A stretch of DNA of 64,000 nt from Halomonas socia (GCF_010977575.1 NZ_CP048812.1:3410001-3474000), one strand, 5' to 3'. Numbered from the stretch's first letter, positions 1 to 11,607 are shown. Notes: generated by a model from the sequence alone, not told the origin. A program made the numbers and translations.

Positions 1-329
1 CTGGCGGACTCGGCCGCAAGGAGTACGCAGCGCTCGAGGCGCCGCCGCTGCCTGCGCGGGTTACGCCTGAAGGTCGCCAGCAGGTGTATGCCTTGAACGC
101 CGAAGCAGTGCGTATCGAGGCGCTGCGTCGACGGCTCGATTCCTATCATGCCGGTGCGCCCGAGTCGCCTGTCTACAGTGAAACCTTCGGGCTCTATTTC
201 GTGCCCTACTCCCGTGACTACTGGGCCGGACATCAGTCCAACCTCAAGGTCGTGGAGTGGTTGCAGGAACTCGGCATGGAGGTGCGGGGGTCGGCTTGGT
301 TATCGCGTTGGCGCATCGTGGAAGAGTGA
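1..329 (+). CDS. 3' end of an unrecognised protein (partial)
   Basis: The reading frame is open from base 3 with no start inside the window, so this is the C-terminal part of a gene that begins upstream; about 108 residues are visible. The visible part is soluble, mixed alpha/beta in character, with aromatic patches (YFVPYSRDYW) and a conserved-looking end (WLSRWRIVEE). I do not recognise a family. A GTG at 84 could start a short protein, but the uninterrupted upstream frame argues against it. It is followed by about 160 bases without a gene before the coiled-coil gene. Confidence 0.5.
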   Translation, partial: GGLGRKEYAALEAPPLPARVTPEGRQQVYALNAEAVRIEALRRRLDSYHAGAPESPVYSETFGLYFVPYSRDYWAGHQSNLKVVEWLQELGMEVRGSAWLSRWRIVEE

Positions 330-493
330 TATCCCATCACCCGGGCGAAGGCGAGTGTCTCATGAAGAGGTAGGACAATCGGCAAGCTCGCTTTTCTGAT
401 TGCCGCGAGTGTGTATGCTGAATGGTGAGCCTTACCCTAGCGTCGTGTAGGCAGTGGCGGCGTCCATACGCAGTTACCAAGGGGAAACCACAG

Positions 494-1477
494 ATGGCAC
501 AACAATCGATGAGTGAACTCTCACGAGACAACCGGGTACGCATTCTCGCCGGCGTGGCGGTGATCGCGCTGATCTACGCGCTGATTGCCAGCTCCGGGGC
601 GAGTTCTGCTCGCGAGGAGCGCGATAGTCTCGAGGAGCGCGTGGCGGTGCTCGAAGGCGAGAACGATGCGTTGCGCAGCGAAGTCGATACCTTCGCCGAG
701 GCCCAGGGCAGCGTCGAAGAGGCGCAGCAAGAGCTGTCCGCGCTCGAAGCCGATGCCGAGTCGGCCCGCGAGCGCCTTGCCGAGGTCGAGAACGAACTGG
801 CCGACAGCGAGTCGCAGCTGGCCGAGCAGGAGGCCGCCTACGAGCAACGCCAGGCCGAACAGGAAGAGGAACTCGAGACGCGCCGTCAGGAGCAGGAGGA
901 CGAACTGGCCACGCGTCGCGACGAGCTTGAAGCTCAGATCGAGGAACTCGACCAGCAGTCACAGTCGCTGGACGAGGAGATTGCCCAGAAGCAGGCGGAG
1001 CTAGAGACGCTGGAGACCCAGGCCGAGGAAGCCCGTGAAGCCCGCGATAGTGCCCGCGAGGAGTTCGAGGGGCTCGAGGAACAGATCGCCGAGTCCGAGG
1101 GGCGCCAAGCCGAGCTGACCAGCCAGGTCGAGTCTGACCAGGCGCGCATCGAGGCGCTGCAGGAGGAGATCGAGGCGCTGGAAGGCCAGGCCGAAGAGCG
1201 TGAGGCGACGCTCGAGGAACTGGACGCCCAGATTGCGGCCTCCCAGCGTAGCTTCGACCATGTCGAGGAGGGGCTCGACGCCGCCCTCAGCGAGTACGAG
1301 GCAACTCAGTCACAGGTCGATGAGGCCGAGGCGCGTCTCAATGAACTCTCCGAGCAGACCAGCGCACGCACGGAACAGCTGGAGCGTCTTGAAGCCCAGT
1401 TGGCCAACTGGCGCGAGGAGCTGAGTGAGCTCGAGTCCAGCCTCGAGGCGGCCGCCGAGCAGCAAGTCGAGGACTGA
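494..1477 (+). CDS. Membrane-anchored coiled-coil protein
   Basis: A 327-residue protein. Residues 1-18 are hydrophilic, residues 19-37 form one hydrophobic helix (ILAGVAVIALIYALIA), and almost all the rest is a Glu/Gln/Ala-rich heptad pattern expected to form a long coiled coil. The N-in/C-out arrangement of a bitopic protein with a periplasmic coiled coil is likely but not proven. The ATG at 494 is chosen because AAGGGGAA lies just before it; the frame stays open upstream to 422 without a ribosome site. No enzyme motif is visible. It is followed by a strong terminator, so it is probably its own transcription unit. A structural, envelope-spacing or tethering role is possible, but the function is unknown. 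Confidence 0.75.
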   Translation: MAQQSMSELSRDNRVRILAGVAVIALIYALIASSGASSAREERDSLEERVAVLEGENDALRSEVDTFAEAQGSVEEAQQELSALEADAESARERLAEVENELADSESQLAEQEAAYEQRQAEQEEELETRRQEQEDELATRRDELEAQIEELDQQSQSLDEEIAQKQAELETLETQAEEAREARDSAREEFEGLEEQIAESEGRQAELTSQVESDQARIEALQEEIEALEGQAEEREATLEELDAQIAASQRSFDHVEEGLDAALSEYEATQSQVDEAEARLNELSEQTSARTEQLERLEAQLANWREELSELESSLEAAAEQQVED

Positions 1478-1501
1478 TCTGGCGCCACGTCGAACGGCCG
1501 T

Positions 1502-1542
1502 GAGACGGCGGCGGGCGTGATGCCCGCCGCCGTCTCGTTTTT
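1502..1542 (+). terminator. Rho-independent terminator
   Basis: A perfect 15-bp GC-rich stem (GAGACGGCGGCGGGC at 1502-1516 pairs with 1522-1536) with a 5-base loop and a GTTTTT tail. It lies just after the coiled-coil gene and should end its transcript. Confidence 0.9.
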
Positions 1543-1655
1543 CTCGGGCTAAAGTTGAGCGCAGCGCTTGGTTATACTGCCCATCGCCGGGTTATACTCG
1601 ATGCTACACCGACCGGCCCTGGCCGGTCGCCATGATCGACCAGCAGGAGCAAGCC

Positions 1656-2459
1656 GTGATCGAAGGGGTAAAGCATATCGTTGCCGTGGCCTCGGGCAAG
1701 GGGGGCGTGGGCAAGTCCACCGTGACCGTCAATCTGGCGCTGGCGATGGCCGCCGAAGGCTATCGGGTGGGGTTGCTCGACGCTGATATCTACGGGCCCA
1801 GCCAGGCGCAGATGCTGGGCATCGGCGAAGGCGTGCGGCCGCAGCAGGCCGGCGAGAACCACTTCCAGCCGCTCGAGGCCCACGGCATTCAGGCGATGTC
1901 GATGGCCTTCATGGTCGATATCAACGAGCCGATGGTATGGCGTGGGCCGATGGTTGCCGGGGCCTTCCAGCAGATGCTCAACCAAACCGCCTGGAACGAC
2001 CTCGACTACCTGTTCATCGACATGCCGCCGGGTACCGGCGACATCCAGCTGACCCTGGCGCAGAAGGTGCCGGTGTCGGGGGCGGTGATCGTCACCACGC
2101 CGCAGGACATCGCCCTGCTCGACGCGCGCAAGGGCATCGAGATGTTCCGCAAGGTCAATGTCCCGGTGCTCGGCGTGGTCGAGAACATGAGCCTGCACGT
2201 CTGTTCGGAGTGTGGACACAGCGAGCCGATCTTCGGCGCTGGCGGCGGCGAGCGCATCGCCACTCAGTACCAGACGCGCCTGCTTGGCCAACTGCCGCTG
2301 ACGCTATCGATTCGCGAACAGTCCGACAGCGGCCGGCCGACGGTGATCAGCGACCCCGACAGCGAGGCGGCAGCGACCTTCCGCGGCGTGGCGCGTGCGG
2401 TGGCTGAGGGTGTCCAGGGCCAGCGGAGCGAGGGCCCGACCATCAGCTTCGGCGACTGA
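1656..2459 (+). CDS. apbC: Iron-sulfur cluster carrier ApbC/Mrp (short form)
   Basis: A P-loop ATPase of the Mrp/Nbp35 family that carries and delivers [4Fe-4S] clusters to apo-proteins in the cytosol. The deviant Walker A GKGGVGKST lies near the N-terminus (about residues 14-22), followed by LLDADIYGPS, FIDMPPGTGD and a CSEC pair (about residues 183-186) that binds the bridging cluster. At about 267 residues it lacks the N-terminal MIP18/DUF59 domain found in many bacterial homologues. I prefer the GTG at 1656 because AGGAG at 1645-1649 is spaced six bases from it; an in-frame ATG at 1632 has no ribosome site and would add eight residues. A terminator follows before dcd. Confidence 0.93.
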   Translation: MIEGVKHIVAVASGKGGVGKSTVTVNLALAMAAEGYRVGLLDADIYGPSQAQMLGIGEGVRPQQAGENHFQPLEAHGIQAMSMAFMVDINEPMVWRGPMVAGAFQQMLNQTAWNDLDYLFIDMPPGTGDIQLTLAQKVPVSGAVIVTTPQDIALLDARKGIEMFRKVNVPVLGVVENMSLHVCSECGHSEPIFGAGGGERIATQYQTRLLGQLPLTLSIREQSDSGRPTVISDPDSEAAATFRGVARAVAEGVQGQRSEGPTISFGD

Positions 2460-2491
2460 ACGCCGGCATCGCCAGCTTTGTATTCGTTGAA

Positions 2492-2521
2492 CGGGCCGTT
2501 ATCATAACGGCCCGGTTTCTT
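2492..2521 (+). terminator. Rho-independent terminator after apbC
   Basis: CGGGCCGTTA (2492-2501) pairs perfectly with TAACGGCCCG (2505-2514) across a three-base loop, followed by TTTCTTT. It separates apbC from dcd. Confidence 0.85.
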
Positions 2522-2570
2522 TCTGGCCGCGTGACGGCGCGGCAGGCTTCGCCCCATCAAGGACGCCCCG

Positions 2571-3137
2571 ATGAGTATCAAATCCGACAAGTGGATCCGC
2601 CGCATGGCCGAGCGGGAAGGCATGATCGAGCCCTTCGAGGCCGACCAGGTGCGCTACGTGGACGAGCGGCGGGTGATCTCCTACGGGACTTCGAGCTACG
2701 GCTACGACGTGCGCTGTGCCGACGACTTCAAGGTGTTCACCAATATCCACTCGGCGGTCGTCGATCCCAAGGCCTTCGACGAGAAGAGTTTCGTCGATAT
2801 CAAGGGCGATGTCTGCGTGATTCCGCCCAACTCCTTCGCCCTGGCGCGCACCGTGGAGTATTTCCGCATTCCGCGTAGCGTGCTGACCATCTGCCTGGGC
2901 AAGTCGACCTACGCGCGCTGCGGGATCATCGTCAACGTCACGCCGCTGGAACCGGAGTGGGAAGGGCACGTGACGCTGGAGTTCTCCAACACCACCAACC
3001 TGCCTGCCAAGATCTACGCCCACGAGGGCGTGGCGCAGATGCTGTTCCTGGAGTCCGACGAGGTGTGTGACACCTCCTACAAGGACCGCGGCGGCAAGTA
3101 TATGGGGCAGCGGGGCGTGACCCTTCCCCGAACGTAA
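2571..3137 (+). CDS. dcd: dCTP deaminase
   Basis: Converts dCTP to dUTP plus ammonia, supplying dUMP for thymidylate synthesis. The 188-residue length is close to the E. coli enzyme. The family blocks SSYGYDVR (residues 41-48), GKSTYAR (110-116) and the catalytic-Glu strand VTLEFSN (Glu about 137) are all present, as is the C-terminal lid region ending [13 protein letters not shown]. It is of the monofunctional type; a separate dUTPase is therefore expected elsewhere. The gene stands alone between a terminator and the convergent purMN operon. Confidence 0.96.
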   Translation: MSIKSDKWIRRMAEREGMIEPFEADQVRYVDERRVISYGTSSYGYDVRCADDFKVFTNIHSAVVDPKAFDEKSFVDIKGDVCVIPPNSFALARTVEYFRIPRSVLTICLGKSTYARCGIIVNVTPLEPEWEGHVTLEFSNTTNLPAKIYAHEGVAQMLFLESDEVCDTSYKDRGGKYMGQRGVTLPRT

Positions 3138-3138
3138 G

Positions 3139-3165
3139 AGCGCCAAGCGCCAAGCCGCTCGGCGC
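3139..3165. repeat. GCGCCAAGCGCC-type intergenic repeat, copy 1
   Basis: AGCGCCAAGCGCCAAGC at 3139-3155 is followed by GCTCGGCGCT, giving a small imperfect hairpin exactly at the 3' junction of the convergent dcd and purN genes. Related sequence occurs at 39922-39959 and 45541-45600, also at gene ends. It may act as a bidirectional terminator. Confidence 0.5.
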
Positions 3166-3904
3166 TACTCCTCGTCCAGCTCTTCCGCCGCATCGGCATG
3201 CGACAGGCGCAGCCCTTGCGGCGGCAGCGGCATGCCGTCGAGGGTCGGGCCCTGGCTGCCGAGTTGCAGGCGGCCCTCGAGAAACCACTTCACGGCGATG
3301 GGGTAGATCAGGTGCTCGCGGACGTGCACCTTGTCCTTTAGCGACGTCGCATCGTCCTCGGCATTGACTGCCACCGCGGCCTGTACCACCACCGGCCCGC
3401 CGTCGAGCTCTTCGGTGACGAAGTGCACGCTGCAGCCGTGCTCGGCGACGCCGTCGGCCAGCGCCCGGGCGTGGGTATCGAGCCCTTGATAGGCGGGCAG
3501 CAGCGAGGGGTGGATATTCAGCAGGCGGCCGTGGAAGCGCTGCACGAACAGCGGGGTCAGGATGCGCATGAAGCCGGCCAGCACGATCAGGTCGGGCTCG
3601 TGGCGTTCGATGACCTTGATCAGGGCGCCGTCGAAGGCCTCGCGGCTGTCGTACTCGCGATGCGGCAGGGCTACGGCGTCGATGCCGGCGTCGCGGGCGC
3701 GCTTGAGGCCGTAGGCGTCGGCCTGGTTGGAGATCACCGCGACGATCTCGCCGCCCAGCTCATCGTAGGCCTGGGCGTCGATCAGCGCCTGGAGGTTGCT
3801 GCCGTTGCCGGAGATCAGCACTACCACGCGCCGCGCCTCGCTGGGTGCGGCGGTGAAGTCGTTGAGGGTATCGCTGGCCGCTGCGGGGCCATCGGCGGAA
3901 TGGC

Positions 3905-3908
<4 letters not shown>
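3165..3908 (-). CDS. purN: Phosphoribosylglycinamide formyltransferase PurN
   Basis: Transfers a formyl group from 10-formyltetrahydrofolate to GAR, the third step of purine synthesis. The nucleotide-binding start [17 protein letters not shown], the [16 protein letters not shown] block with the catalytic Asn and His, and the [10 protein letters not shown] segment with the catalytic Asp are all visible. At 247 residues it is longer than the usual ~212 because of about 25 polar residues at the N-terminus and a C-terminal tail. Its ATG overlaps the stop of purM by four bases, so translation is probably coupled in a purM-purN operon, the order seen in many gammaproteobacteria. Confidence 0.95.
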
Positions 3909-4978
<1,070 letters not shown>

Positions 4979-5128
4979 GACCGATCCTGTCGAAGTGCGG
5001 CGAAGAGATAATAGGGTGAAAAAGCGGCGTGAATTGTAACATCACCTGACCGCGCCCGCACCGCCGGTGCGCGGCTAAGGCAAGGGTAGTGTCCACAGGA
5101 GTGGCCAACCAGCAACAGGGAGTAGCGG

Positions 5129-6205
5129 ATGCGCAGAGAGTGGTGGTTATTGGCCGTAGCGGCCGGCCTGGTATGGCTGCTGGTGCAGCTCGAGTCGATG
5201 TTGATGCCGTTCATCGCCGGCATGATCATCGCCTATCTGGGCGACCCGCTGGCCAACCGCCTGCAGCGCCTGGGGCTGTCGCGGCCGATGGCGGTAAGCG
5301 GGGTGTTTCTGGTGATGGTCCTGGTACTCAGCATCAGCCTGCTGATCCTGATTCCACTGATGGTGCAGCAGGGGCGCCAGTTCGGCGAAGTCGTACCGAC
5401 CATCTTTGAATGGTTCGAGACGGTGCTGGCGCCCCAGGTCCAGGCCTGGACCGGCTACGATCTGCGCGGTGAACTCGACAATGTGCAGGAGACCCTGGCC
5501 GAGCACTGGCAGGAAGCCGCCGGGCCCGCTGCGGAACTCCTCGGCCGCGTCGGGCGCTCGGGGCGCGCCTTCCTGACCTGGATTACTTATGTGTCGCTGG
5601 TGCCGGTGGTGGCCTTCTACTTGCTGCTCGACTGGGAGCGGCTGCTGCACAGTATCCGCAGCCTGCTGCCGCGCCAGTGGGAACCGGATGTGACGCGGCT
5701 GGCGAATCGCTGCGACGAGGTACTGTCGGCGTTCCTGCGCGGCCAACTGCTGGTGATGCTGTGCCTGGGGGCGATCTATGCGCTGGGCCTGACGGTGATG
5801 GGCGTGCGCTTCGGGCTGCTGATCGGGTTGTTGGCGGGCCTTGCCAGCATCGTGCCGTTTCTGGGCTTTATCGTCGGCATCAGTGTGGCGCTGGTGGTGG
5901 CGTTCTTCCAGTTCGGCAGTTGGCTGGCACTGCTCGGCGTGGTGGCGGTGTTCAGCACTGGCCAGGCGGTGGAGAGCACGGTGCTGCAGCCCAAGCTGCT
6001 CGGTGACAAGATCGGCCTGCATCCGGTGGCGGTGATCTTTGCCGTGCTGGCCGGCGGCAATCTGTTCGGGTTTACCGGGGTGCTGCTGGCGCTGCCCGCT
6101 GCGGCAGTCATCATGGTACTATTGCGAGAAGCCAATGAACGCTATAAAAACAGTACCTTATATGATGCCGCGCGGAACGGCGACAGTGATGAGGAGCCTC
6201 CATGA
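5129..6205 (+). CDS. AI-2E family transporter (PerM/YhhT-like)
   Basis: A 358-residue polytopic membrane protein of the AI-2E/PerM (formerly UPF0118) superfamily. It starts with two hydrophobic segments (about residues 5-37), has a third pair around 56-80, a soluble central part (about 85-150), and the hydrophobic C-terminal cluster with GLLAGLASIVPFLGFIVG and the family motif LQPKLLGDKIGLHPVAV. The substrate is not known; family members have been linked to autoinducer-2, Na+/H+ exchange and other solutes. Its stop overlaps the hda start by four bases, so the two are co-transcribed. SDEEPP ends the protein. Confidence 0.88.
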   Translation: MRREWWLLAVAAGLVWLLVQLESMLMPFIAGMIIAYLGDPLANRLQRLGLSRPMAVSGVFLVMVLVLSISLLILIPLMVQQGRQFGEVVPTIFEWFETVLAPQVQAWTGYDLRGELDNVQETLAEHWQEAAGPAAELLGRVGRSGRAFLTWITYVSLVPVVAFYLLLDWERLLHSIRSLLPRQWEPDVTRLANRCDEVLSAFLRGQLLVMLCLGAIYALGLTVMGVRFGLLIGLLAGLASIVPFLGFIVGISVALVVAFFQFGSWLALLGVVAVFSTGQAVESTVLQPKLLGDKIGLHPVAVIFAVLAGGNLFGFTGVLLALPAAAVIMVLLREANERYKNSTLYDAARNGDSDEEPP

Positions 6206-6903
6206 GCCCTGGGCCTGCGCAGTTGCCGCTGGGCGTAGGATTGCGCGACGATGCGACCTTCGCCAATTTCCTGCCGGCTGGCAATGCCAGCCTGGTGCAG
6301 ACGCTGCGCGCCCAGTGGCAGCCCCAGGGTGAACCGTTCCTGTTCCTGTGGGGGGCGAGTGGGGTGGGGCGCAGCCACCTGCTGCAGGCAGCCTGCCATG
6401 CCGCCACAGATCACGACAAGCGCGCGCTCTACCTGCCACTCGCTGAGTTGGGCCATTTCCCACCGCATATGCTCGAGGACTCCGAGCGTCTCGACCTGGT
6501 CGCCATCGACGACCTTGACAAGGTGCTCGGGCGGCGGCGCTGGGAGGAGGCGCTGTTCCACGCCTTCAATCGACTGCGCGATGCCGGCAAATGCCTGGTG
6601 ATCGCCGCCTCTGCGGCGCCGCGCCAGCTCGACGTGGCACTGCCCGACCTGGCCTCGCGGCTGAGCTGGGGTACCACCTTCCACGTCCACCCGCTCGATG
6701 ATGAGCAGCGCCTGGCGGCGCTCAAGCTGCGAGCCAGCGTGCGTGGCATGCAACTGCCCGACGAAGTGGCGCGCTACATGCTGCATCGGGGCCCGCGGCG
6801 TCTCGGCGAGATGTGCGACGCCCTGGATACCCTGGACCGCGCTTCGCTCTCTGCCCAGCGCAAGCTGACCATCCCCTTCGTCAAGCAGGCACTTGGCTGG
6901 TGA
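6202..6903 (+). CDS. hda: DnaA regulatory inactivator Hda
   Basis: A DnaA-like AAA+ protein that works with the sliding clamp to stimulate hydrolysis of DnaA-ATP and prevent re-initiation of replication. At 233 residues it matches E. coli Hda. The N-terminus carries a clamp-binding-like QLPLGVGL stretch, the P-loop is the Hda variant GASGVGRS with Arg in place of Lys, and LVAIDDLDKVLG is the Walker B region. The C-terminal RRLGEMCDALDTLDRASL is the DnaA domain III lid. Translation is coupled to the upstream PerM-like gene by a four-base overlap. Confidence 0.94.
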   Translation: MSPGPAQLPLGVGLRDDATFANFLPAGNASLVQTLRAQWQPQGEPFLFLWGASGVGRSHLLQAACHAATDHDKRALYLPLAELGHFPPHMLEDSERLDLVAIDDLDKVLGRRRWEEALFHAFNRLRDAGKCLVIAASAAPRQLDVALPDLASRLSWGTTFHVHPLDDEQRLAALKLRASVRGMQLPDEVARYMLHRGPRRLGEMCDALDTLDRASLSAQRKLTIPFVKQALGW

Positions 6904-6913
6904 TATGTCGTCC

Positions 6914-7477
6914 TCAGCGGCTCAGGTTGACGTTGACGCGCTGGCCGCTGCCCAGCCTGACCTGATTGATGATGATCCGCGGCCTGCCGTCGGACGGCGT
7001 GACGCTGCCCGAGACGTAGTAGTCGCCGGCCGGCAGGCCGTTGACGGTGAAGCGTCCGTCGGCGTCGGTACTGGCCTGGCGGGTGTAGGCCTGGGCGCGC
7101 GGATCGGCGGGCTCCACGGCCTGGCCTGCCAGCGCCTTCTCGGCGGCTTCGGCGGAGTAGGTGGTGACCGGTGCCACCGAGACGCGACTGTTGCGACCGA
7201 CCACGGTGCCCGACGCGGTATTGAGGGTCAGGAGGCCGCTGATCGAGCCGCTGCCGTGCTTCTCCAGCGCCGCGTACTCGGCCTCGGGAAAGGCTACTTC
7301 GCGGGCCACGCGGCCCGGCGGCGGGGCCTCATCTGGGGCGCGCTCGGCCTCGGTGCCGACGTCGGTCACCTCGATGCGTTCCGGAGGCGGGCCGGGCGTG
7401 GTGTCGATCAACTGACAGCCGCTCACGGCCAGGCCAGCGGCGGCAATCACCAGGTATTTCATCAGACTCTTGGGCAT
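6914..7477 (-). CDS. Putative lipoprotein with carboxypeptidase-regulatory-like fold
   Basis: A 187-residue protein with a lipoprotein signal: MPKSLMKYL, a hydrophobic core, and lipobox LAVSGC (Cys about residue 21). After a Pro/Glu-rich linker (about 25-65) comes a beta-sandwich-like region ending DADGRFTVNGLPAGDYYVSG, the pattern of carboxypeptidase-D regulatory-like (transthyretin-type) domains. AGGAGA precedes the start. It converges with hda with only about 10 bases between stops. The likely location is the periplasmic face of a membrane; its function is unknown. Confidence 0.7.
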   Translation of the reverse strand: MPKSLMKYLVIAAAGLAVSGCQLIDTTPGPPPERIEVTDVGTEAERAPDEAPPPGRVAREVAFPEAEYAALEKHGSGSISGLLTLNTASGTVVGRNSRVSVAPVTTYSAEAAEKALAGQAVEPADPRAQAYTRQASTDADGRFTVNGLPAGDYYVSGSVTPSDGRPRIIINQVRLGSGQRVNVNLSR

Positions 7478-7624
7478 TGCCTGTCTCCTACGTCCATGTC
7501 TGCATCGCTGGGCTTGAGTCTATGTCGCCGCCATCCCCGGCGCCACCGTCACTTGAAAGCATGACGGGTCGCTACCATGGTGAAGGGAGGTGATTGTGAG
7601 GGACACATCGACAGGGAGGCGAGC

Positions 7625-9002
<1,378 letters not shown>

Positions 9003-9004
<2 letters not shown>

Positions 9005-9022
9005 GGTTCGCAAGCGAACATG
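9003..9022. promoter_or_regulatory. Inverted repeat between fumC and glpR ends, GlpR-operator-like
   Basis: GTTCGC (9006-9011) and GCGAAC (9014-9019) form a perfect dyad. The 20 bases match 14 positions of the E. coli glp operator consensus as I remember it (WATGTTCGWT-AWCGAACATW). It sits between two convergent stops and has no T-tract, so its role is uncertain: weak terminator, distal GlpR site or chance. Confidence 0.25.
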
Positions 9023-9025
9023 GCG

Positions 9026-9784
9026 TCAGGCGATATGCAGGGTAACGTCATGGTTCTCCAGCAGTCGGCAGATGGTCTCCGAGGGGCGACGATCGGTGAA
9101 CAGGGCATCGAGCTGGGAGATGTTGCCCTGGCGTACTACCGGGTTGCGGTGGAACTTGGAGTGGTCGGCGGCCAGAAAGACCTGCCGTGAGTTGCGGATG
9201 ATCGCCTGGGCGACGCGCACCTCCTGATAGTCGAACTCGAGCAATGAGCCATCTTCGTCGATGCCGCTGATACCGATGATGCCGAAATCGACCTTGAACT
9301 GATTGATGAAGTCGATGGTTGCCTCGCCGATGATGCCACCGTCCCGGGCGCGCACCTGGCCGCCGGCGACGATCACGTTGAAGTCTTCCTTGTGCTGCAG
9401 GGCGGCGGCCACATTGAGGTTGTTGGTGATCACCTCGAGCCCTTTGTGATGCTCGAGGGCATCGGCGATGACTTCGTTGCTGGTGCCGATATTGATGAAC
9501 AGCGAGGCGTTGTCGGGAATCTTGGAGGCCAGCAGCTGGGCAATACGGCGCTTGGCATCCAGGTTGAGCGTCTTGCGCGTGCTGTAGGAGGTGTTGACGG
9601 TGCTCGATTCGAGGCCGGCGCCGCCGTGTACGCGGCGGATAAGGCCTTCCGCGGCCAGGGCATTGAGATCGCGACGAACGGTCTGGGGCGTGACATCGAA
9701 ATGGCTGGTGAGCTGCTCAATGGCGGCATAGCCCTGGCGTTTTACCAGTGCCACGATGGCATCCTGACGTTCCCGCTGATTCAT
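9026..9784 (-). CDS. glpR: DeoR-family repressor of glycerol metabolism, GlpR-like
   Basis: A 252-residue DeoR/GlpR-type repressor. The N-terminal winged helix reads MNQRERQDAIVALVKRQGY with IEQLTSHFDVTPQTVRRDLNAL as the helix-turn-helix region, followed by LIRRVHGGAGL; the C-terminal sugar-phosphate sensor domain has the DASLFINIGTSNEVIADAL phosphate loop. Its length equals E. coli GlpR. The start at 9784 has AAGGAGG five bases upstream; a longer frame to 9862 lacks this. It is divergent from glpK, and glycerol-3-phosphate is the expected inducer. Confidence 0.9.
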   Translation of the reverse strand: MNQRERQDAIVALVKRQGYAAIEQLTSHFDVTPQTVRRDLNALAAEGLIRRVHGGAGLESSTVNTSYSTRKTLNLDAKRRIAQLLASKIPDNASLFINIGTSNEVIADALEHHKGLEVITNNLNVAAALQHKEDFNVIVAGGQVRARDGGIIGEATIDFINQFKVDFGIIGISGIDEDGSLLEFDYQEVRVAQAIIRNSRQVFLAADHSKFHRNPVVRQGNISQLDALFTDRRPSETICRLLENHDVTLHIA

Positions 9785-9943
9785 GCGACCTCCTTGATGT
9801 TGTCGCCAGTCTACGTGATTTCGCCGATCTGAAACATCATGTATGCGGGTAGGGCGATGCATGCCAGGGCCGGTGTTCGACTAAGGTGCAAGTGAAAGTC
9901 ACCGGCAAAGATTTGAGCCGCTCCCGGGAGTAGTTTAGTCTCG

Positions 9944-9984
9944 AATCGTCGGAAACGAACATTAGTGCTGCGAAAACGAAAATA
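9944..9984. promoter_or_regulatory. Probable GlpR operators upstream of glpK
   Basis: AATCGTCGGAAACGAACATT at 9944-9963 matches 16 of 20 positions of the E. coli glp operator consensus as recalled, including a perfect CGAACATT half. A second, weaker match (13 of 20) with AACGAAAATA lies 21 bases on, two helical turns, at 9965-9984. Both are in the glpR-glpK intergenic region just before glpK. Confidence 0.55.
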
Positions 9985-10009
9985 CAAATCAACCATTGAG
10001 GACCTCGCC

Positions 10010-11491
10010 ATGCCTGCCTATCTGCTTGCCATCGACCAGGGAACTACCAGTTCGCGGGCGATTCTGTTCGACAGGCAGGCCAACCTCGTCGAGGTTGCCC
10101 AGCAGGAGTTCACCCAGCATTTTCCCGAGGATGGCTGGATCGAACACGAGGCCGAGGACATCTGGGGCAGCGTCGAGCAGACCTGCCGTCAGGTGCTCGA
10201 ACAGGCCGGTATCGGCGCCGACGAGGTGGCGGGGATCGGCATCACCAACCAGCGCGAGACCACGCTGCTGTGGGATCGCAGCACCGGCGAGGTGCTGCAC
10301 CGGGCGATCGTCTGGCAGGATCGGCGCACCGCCGACCTGTGCCAGCGGCTGCGTGATGACGGCCACACGTCGCTGGTGCAGTCGCACACCGGGCTGCTGA
10401 TCGACCCCTACTTCTCTGCCACCAAGCTGGCCTGGCTGCTTGAGCACGTCGAGGGCGCGCGGGAGCGCGCCGAGCGCGGCGAGCTGGCCTTCGGCACCGT
10501 CGATACCTTCCTGATCTGGCGTCTCACCGGCGGCAAGGTACACGCCACCGACGCCACCAACGCCTCGCGCACCGCGCTGTTCAATATTCATCAGCAGTGC
10601 TGGGACGACGAGCTGCTGGCACTGTTCGGCATTCCGGCTTCACTGCTGCCGGAGGTCAAGGATTCCAGCGACGATTTCGGCCATGCCGAGGAGGCGTTTC
10701 TGGGCACGGCGCTGCCGATTGCCGGCGTCGCCGGCGACCAGCAGGCGGCGCTGTTCGGCCAGGCCTGCTTCGAGCCGGGAATGGGCAAGAGCACCTATGG
10801 CACCGGCTGTTTCATGATCCTCAATACCGGCGATAGTGCCGAGACCTCGCGCAACCGGCTGCTGACCACCGTAGGCTATCGTTTGAACGGCAAGCCGACC
10901 TACGCTATGGAGGGCAGCATCTTCGTTGCCGGAGCTACGGTGCAGTGGCTGCGCGACGGGCTCAAGCTGTTCCAGGATGCGGCCGAAACCGAGGCCCTGG
11001 CCAAGAAGACCCGCGAGGGGCACCACGTCTATCTGGTGCCGGCTTTCACCGGTCTCGGCGCGCCGCACTGGGATCCCCAGGCGCGCGGGGCGATCTTCGG
11101 TCTGACCCGTGATACCGGTATCGCCGAGATCGTTGCCGCCGGCCTCCAGGCGGTCTGCTACCAGACCCGTGATCTGCAGGTGTGCATGAATGACGACATG
11201 GCCGCCAACACCGGCACGCTGCGGGTCGATGGAGGCATGGTGCGCAACAACTGGCTGATGCAGTTTCTGGCGGACATGCTCGGGGTGCCGGTGGATCGGC
11301 CCACGGTGCTCGAGACCACGGCACTGGGTGCCGCCTACTTGGCCGGCCTGCAGATCGGCTGGTACCGCGACCTGGACGAGATCGCCGAACTGTGGCGCTG
11401 CGAACGCACCTTCGAGCCGAGCATGCCAGACGACGAGCGCGAGCGCCTCTATCAGGGGTGGCAGGATGCCGTGGCGCGCGTCAAATCCTGA
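10010..11491 (+). CDS. glpK: Glycerol kinase
   Basis: Phosphorylates glycerol to sn-glycerol-3-phosphate in the cytosol. The 493-residue FGGY-family protein has the ATP-binding start [15 protein letters not shown], the [15 protein letters not shown] segment, [25 protein letters not shown] and the C-terminal phosphate block [18 protein letters not shown]. The start at 10010 gives the usual family N-terminus ([11 protein letters not shown]) with a GAGG before it; the open frame to 9965 runs through the operator region and is rejected. Divergent glpR and the operators suggest repression in the absence of glycerol-3-phosphate. No glpF or glpD is next to it. Confidence 0.96.
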   Translation: MPAYLLAIDQGTTSSRAILFDRQANLVEVAQQEFTQHFPEDGWIEHEAEDIWGSVEQTCRQVLEQAGIGADEVAGIGITNQRETTLLWDRSTGEVLHRAIVWQDRRTADLCQRLRDDGHTSLVQSHTGLLIDPYFSATKLAWLLEHVEGARERAERGELAFGTVDTFLIWRLTGGKVHATDATNASRTALFNIHQQCWDDELLALFGIPASLLPEVKDSSDDFGHAEEAFLGTALPIAGVAGDQQAALFGQACFEPGMGKSTYGTGCFMILNTGDSAETSRNRLLTTVGYRLNGKPTYAMEGSIFVAGATVQWLRDGLKLFQDAAETEALAKKTREGHHVYLVPAFTGLGAPHWDPQARGAIFGLTRDTGIAEIVAAGLQAVCYQTRDLQVCMNDDMAANTGTLRVDGGMVRNNWLMQFLADMLGVPVDRPTVLETTALGAAYLAGLQIGWYRDLDEIAELWRCERTFEPSMPDDERERLYQGWQDAVARVKS

Positions 11492-11553
11492 CGCGGTATA
11501 TCGCCAAGCGGCTGATCGCCAAGAATTTTTACGCCACTATTGCATTCACGGGG

Positions 11554-11576
11554 CGGATGCGTAAAATACGCATCCG
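11554..11576. repeat. Inverted repeat between glpK and tRNA-Val
   Basis: CGGATGCGTA (11554-11563) pairs perfectly with TACGCATCCG (11567-11576) across AAA. It lacks a T-tract, so it is a poor intrinsic terminator. It lies about 30 bases before the first tRNA, and TAAAAT inside it resembles a -10 box, so it may overlap the tRNA promoter. Confidence 0.4.
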
Positions 11577-11607
11577 TTGCCAGGCAAGCCATACTCTGGG
11601 AAGCGGC

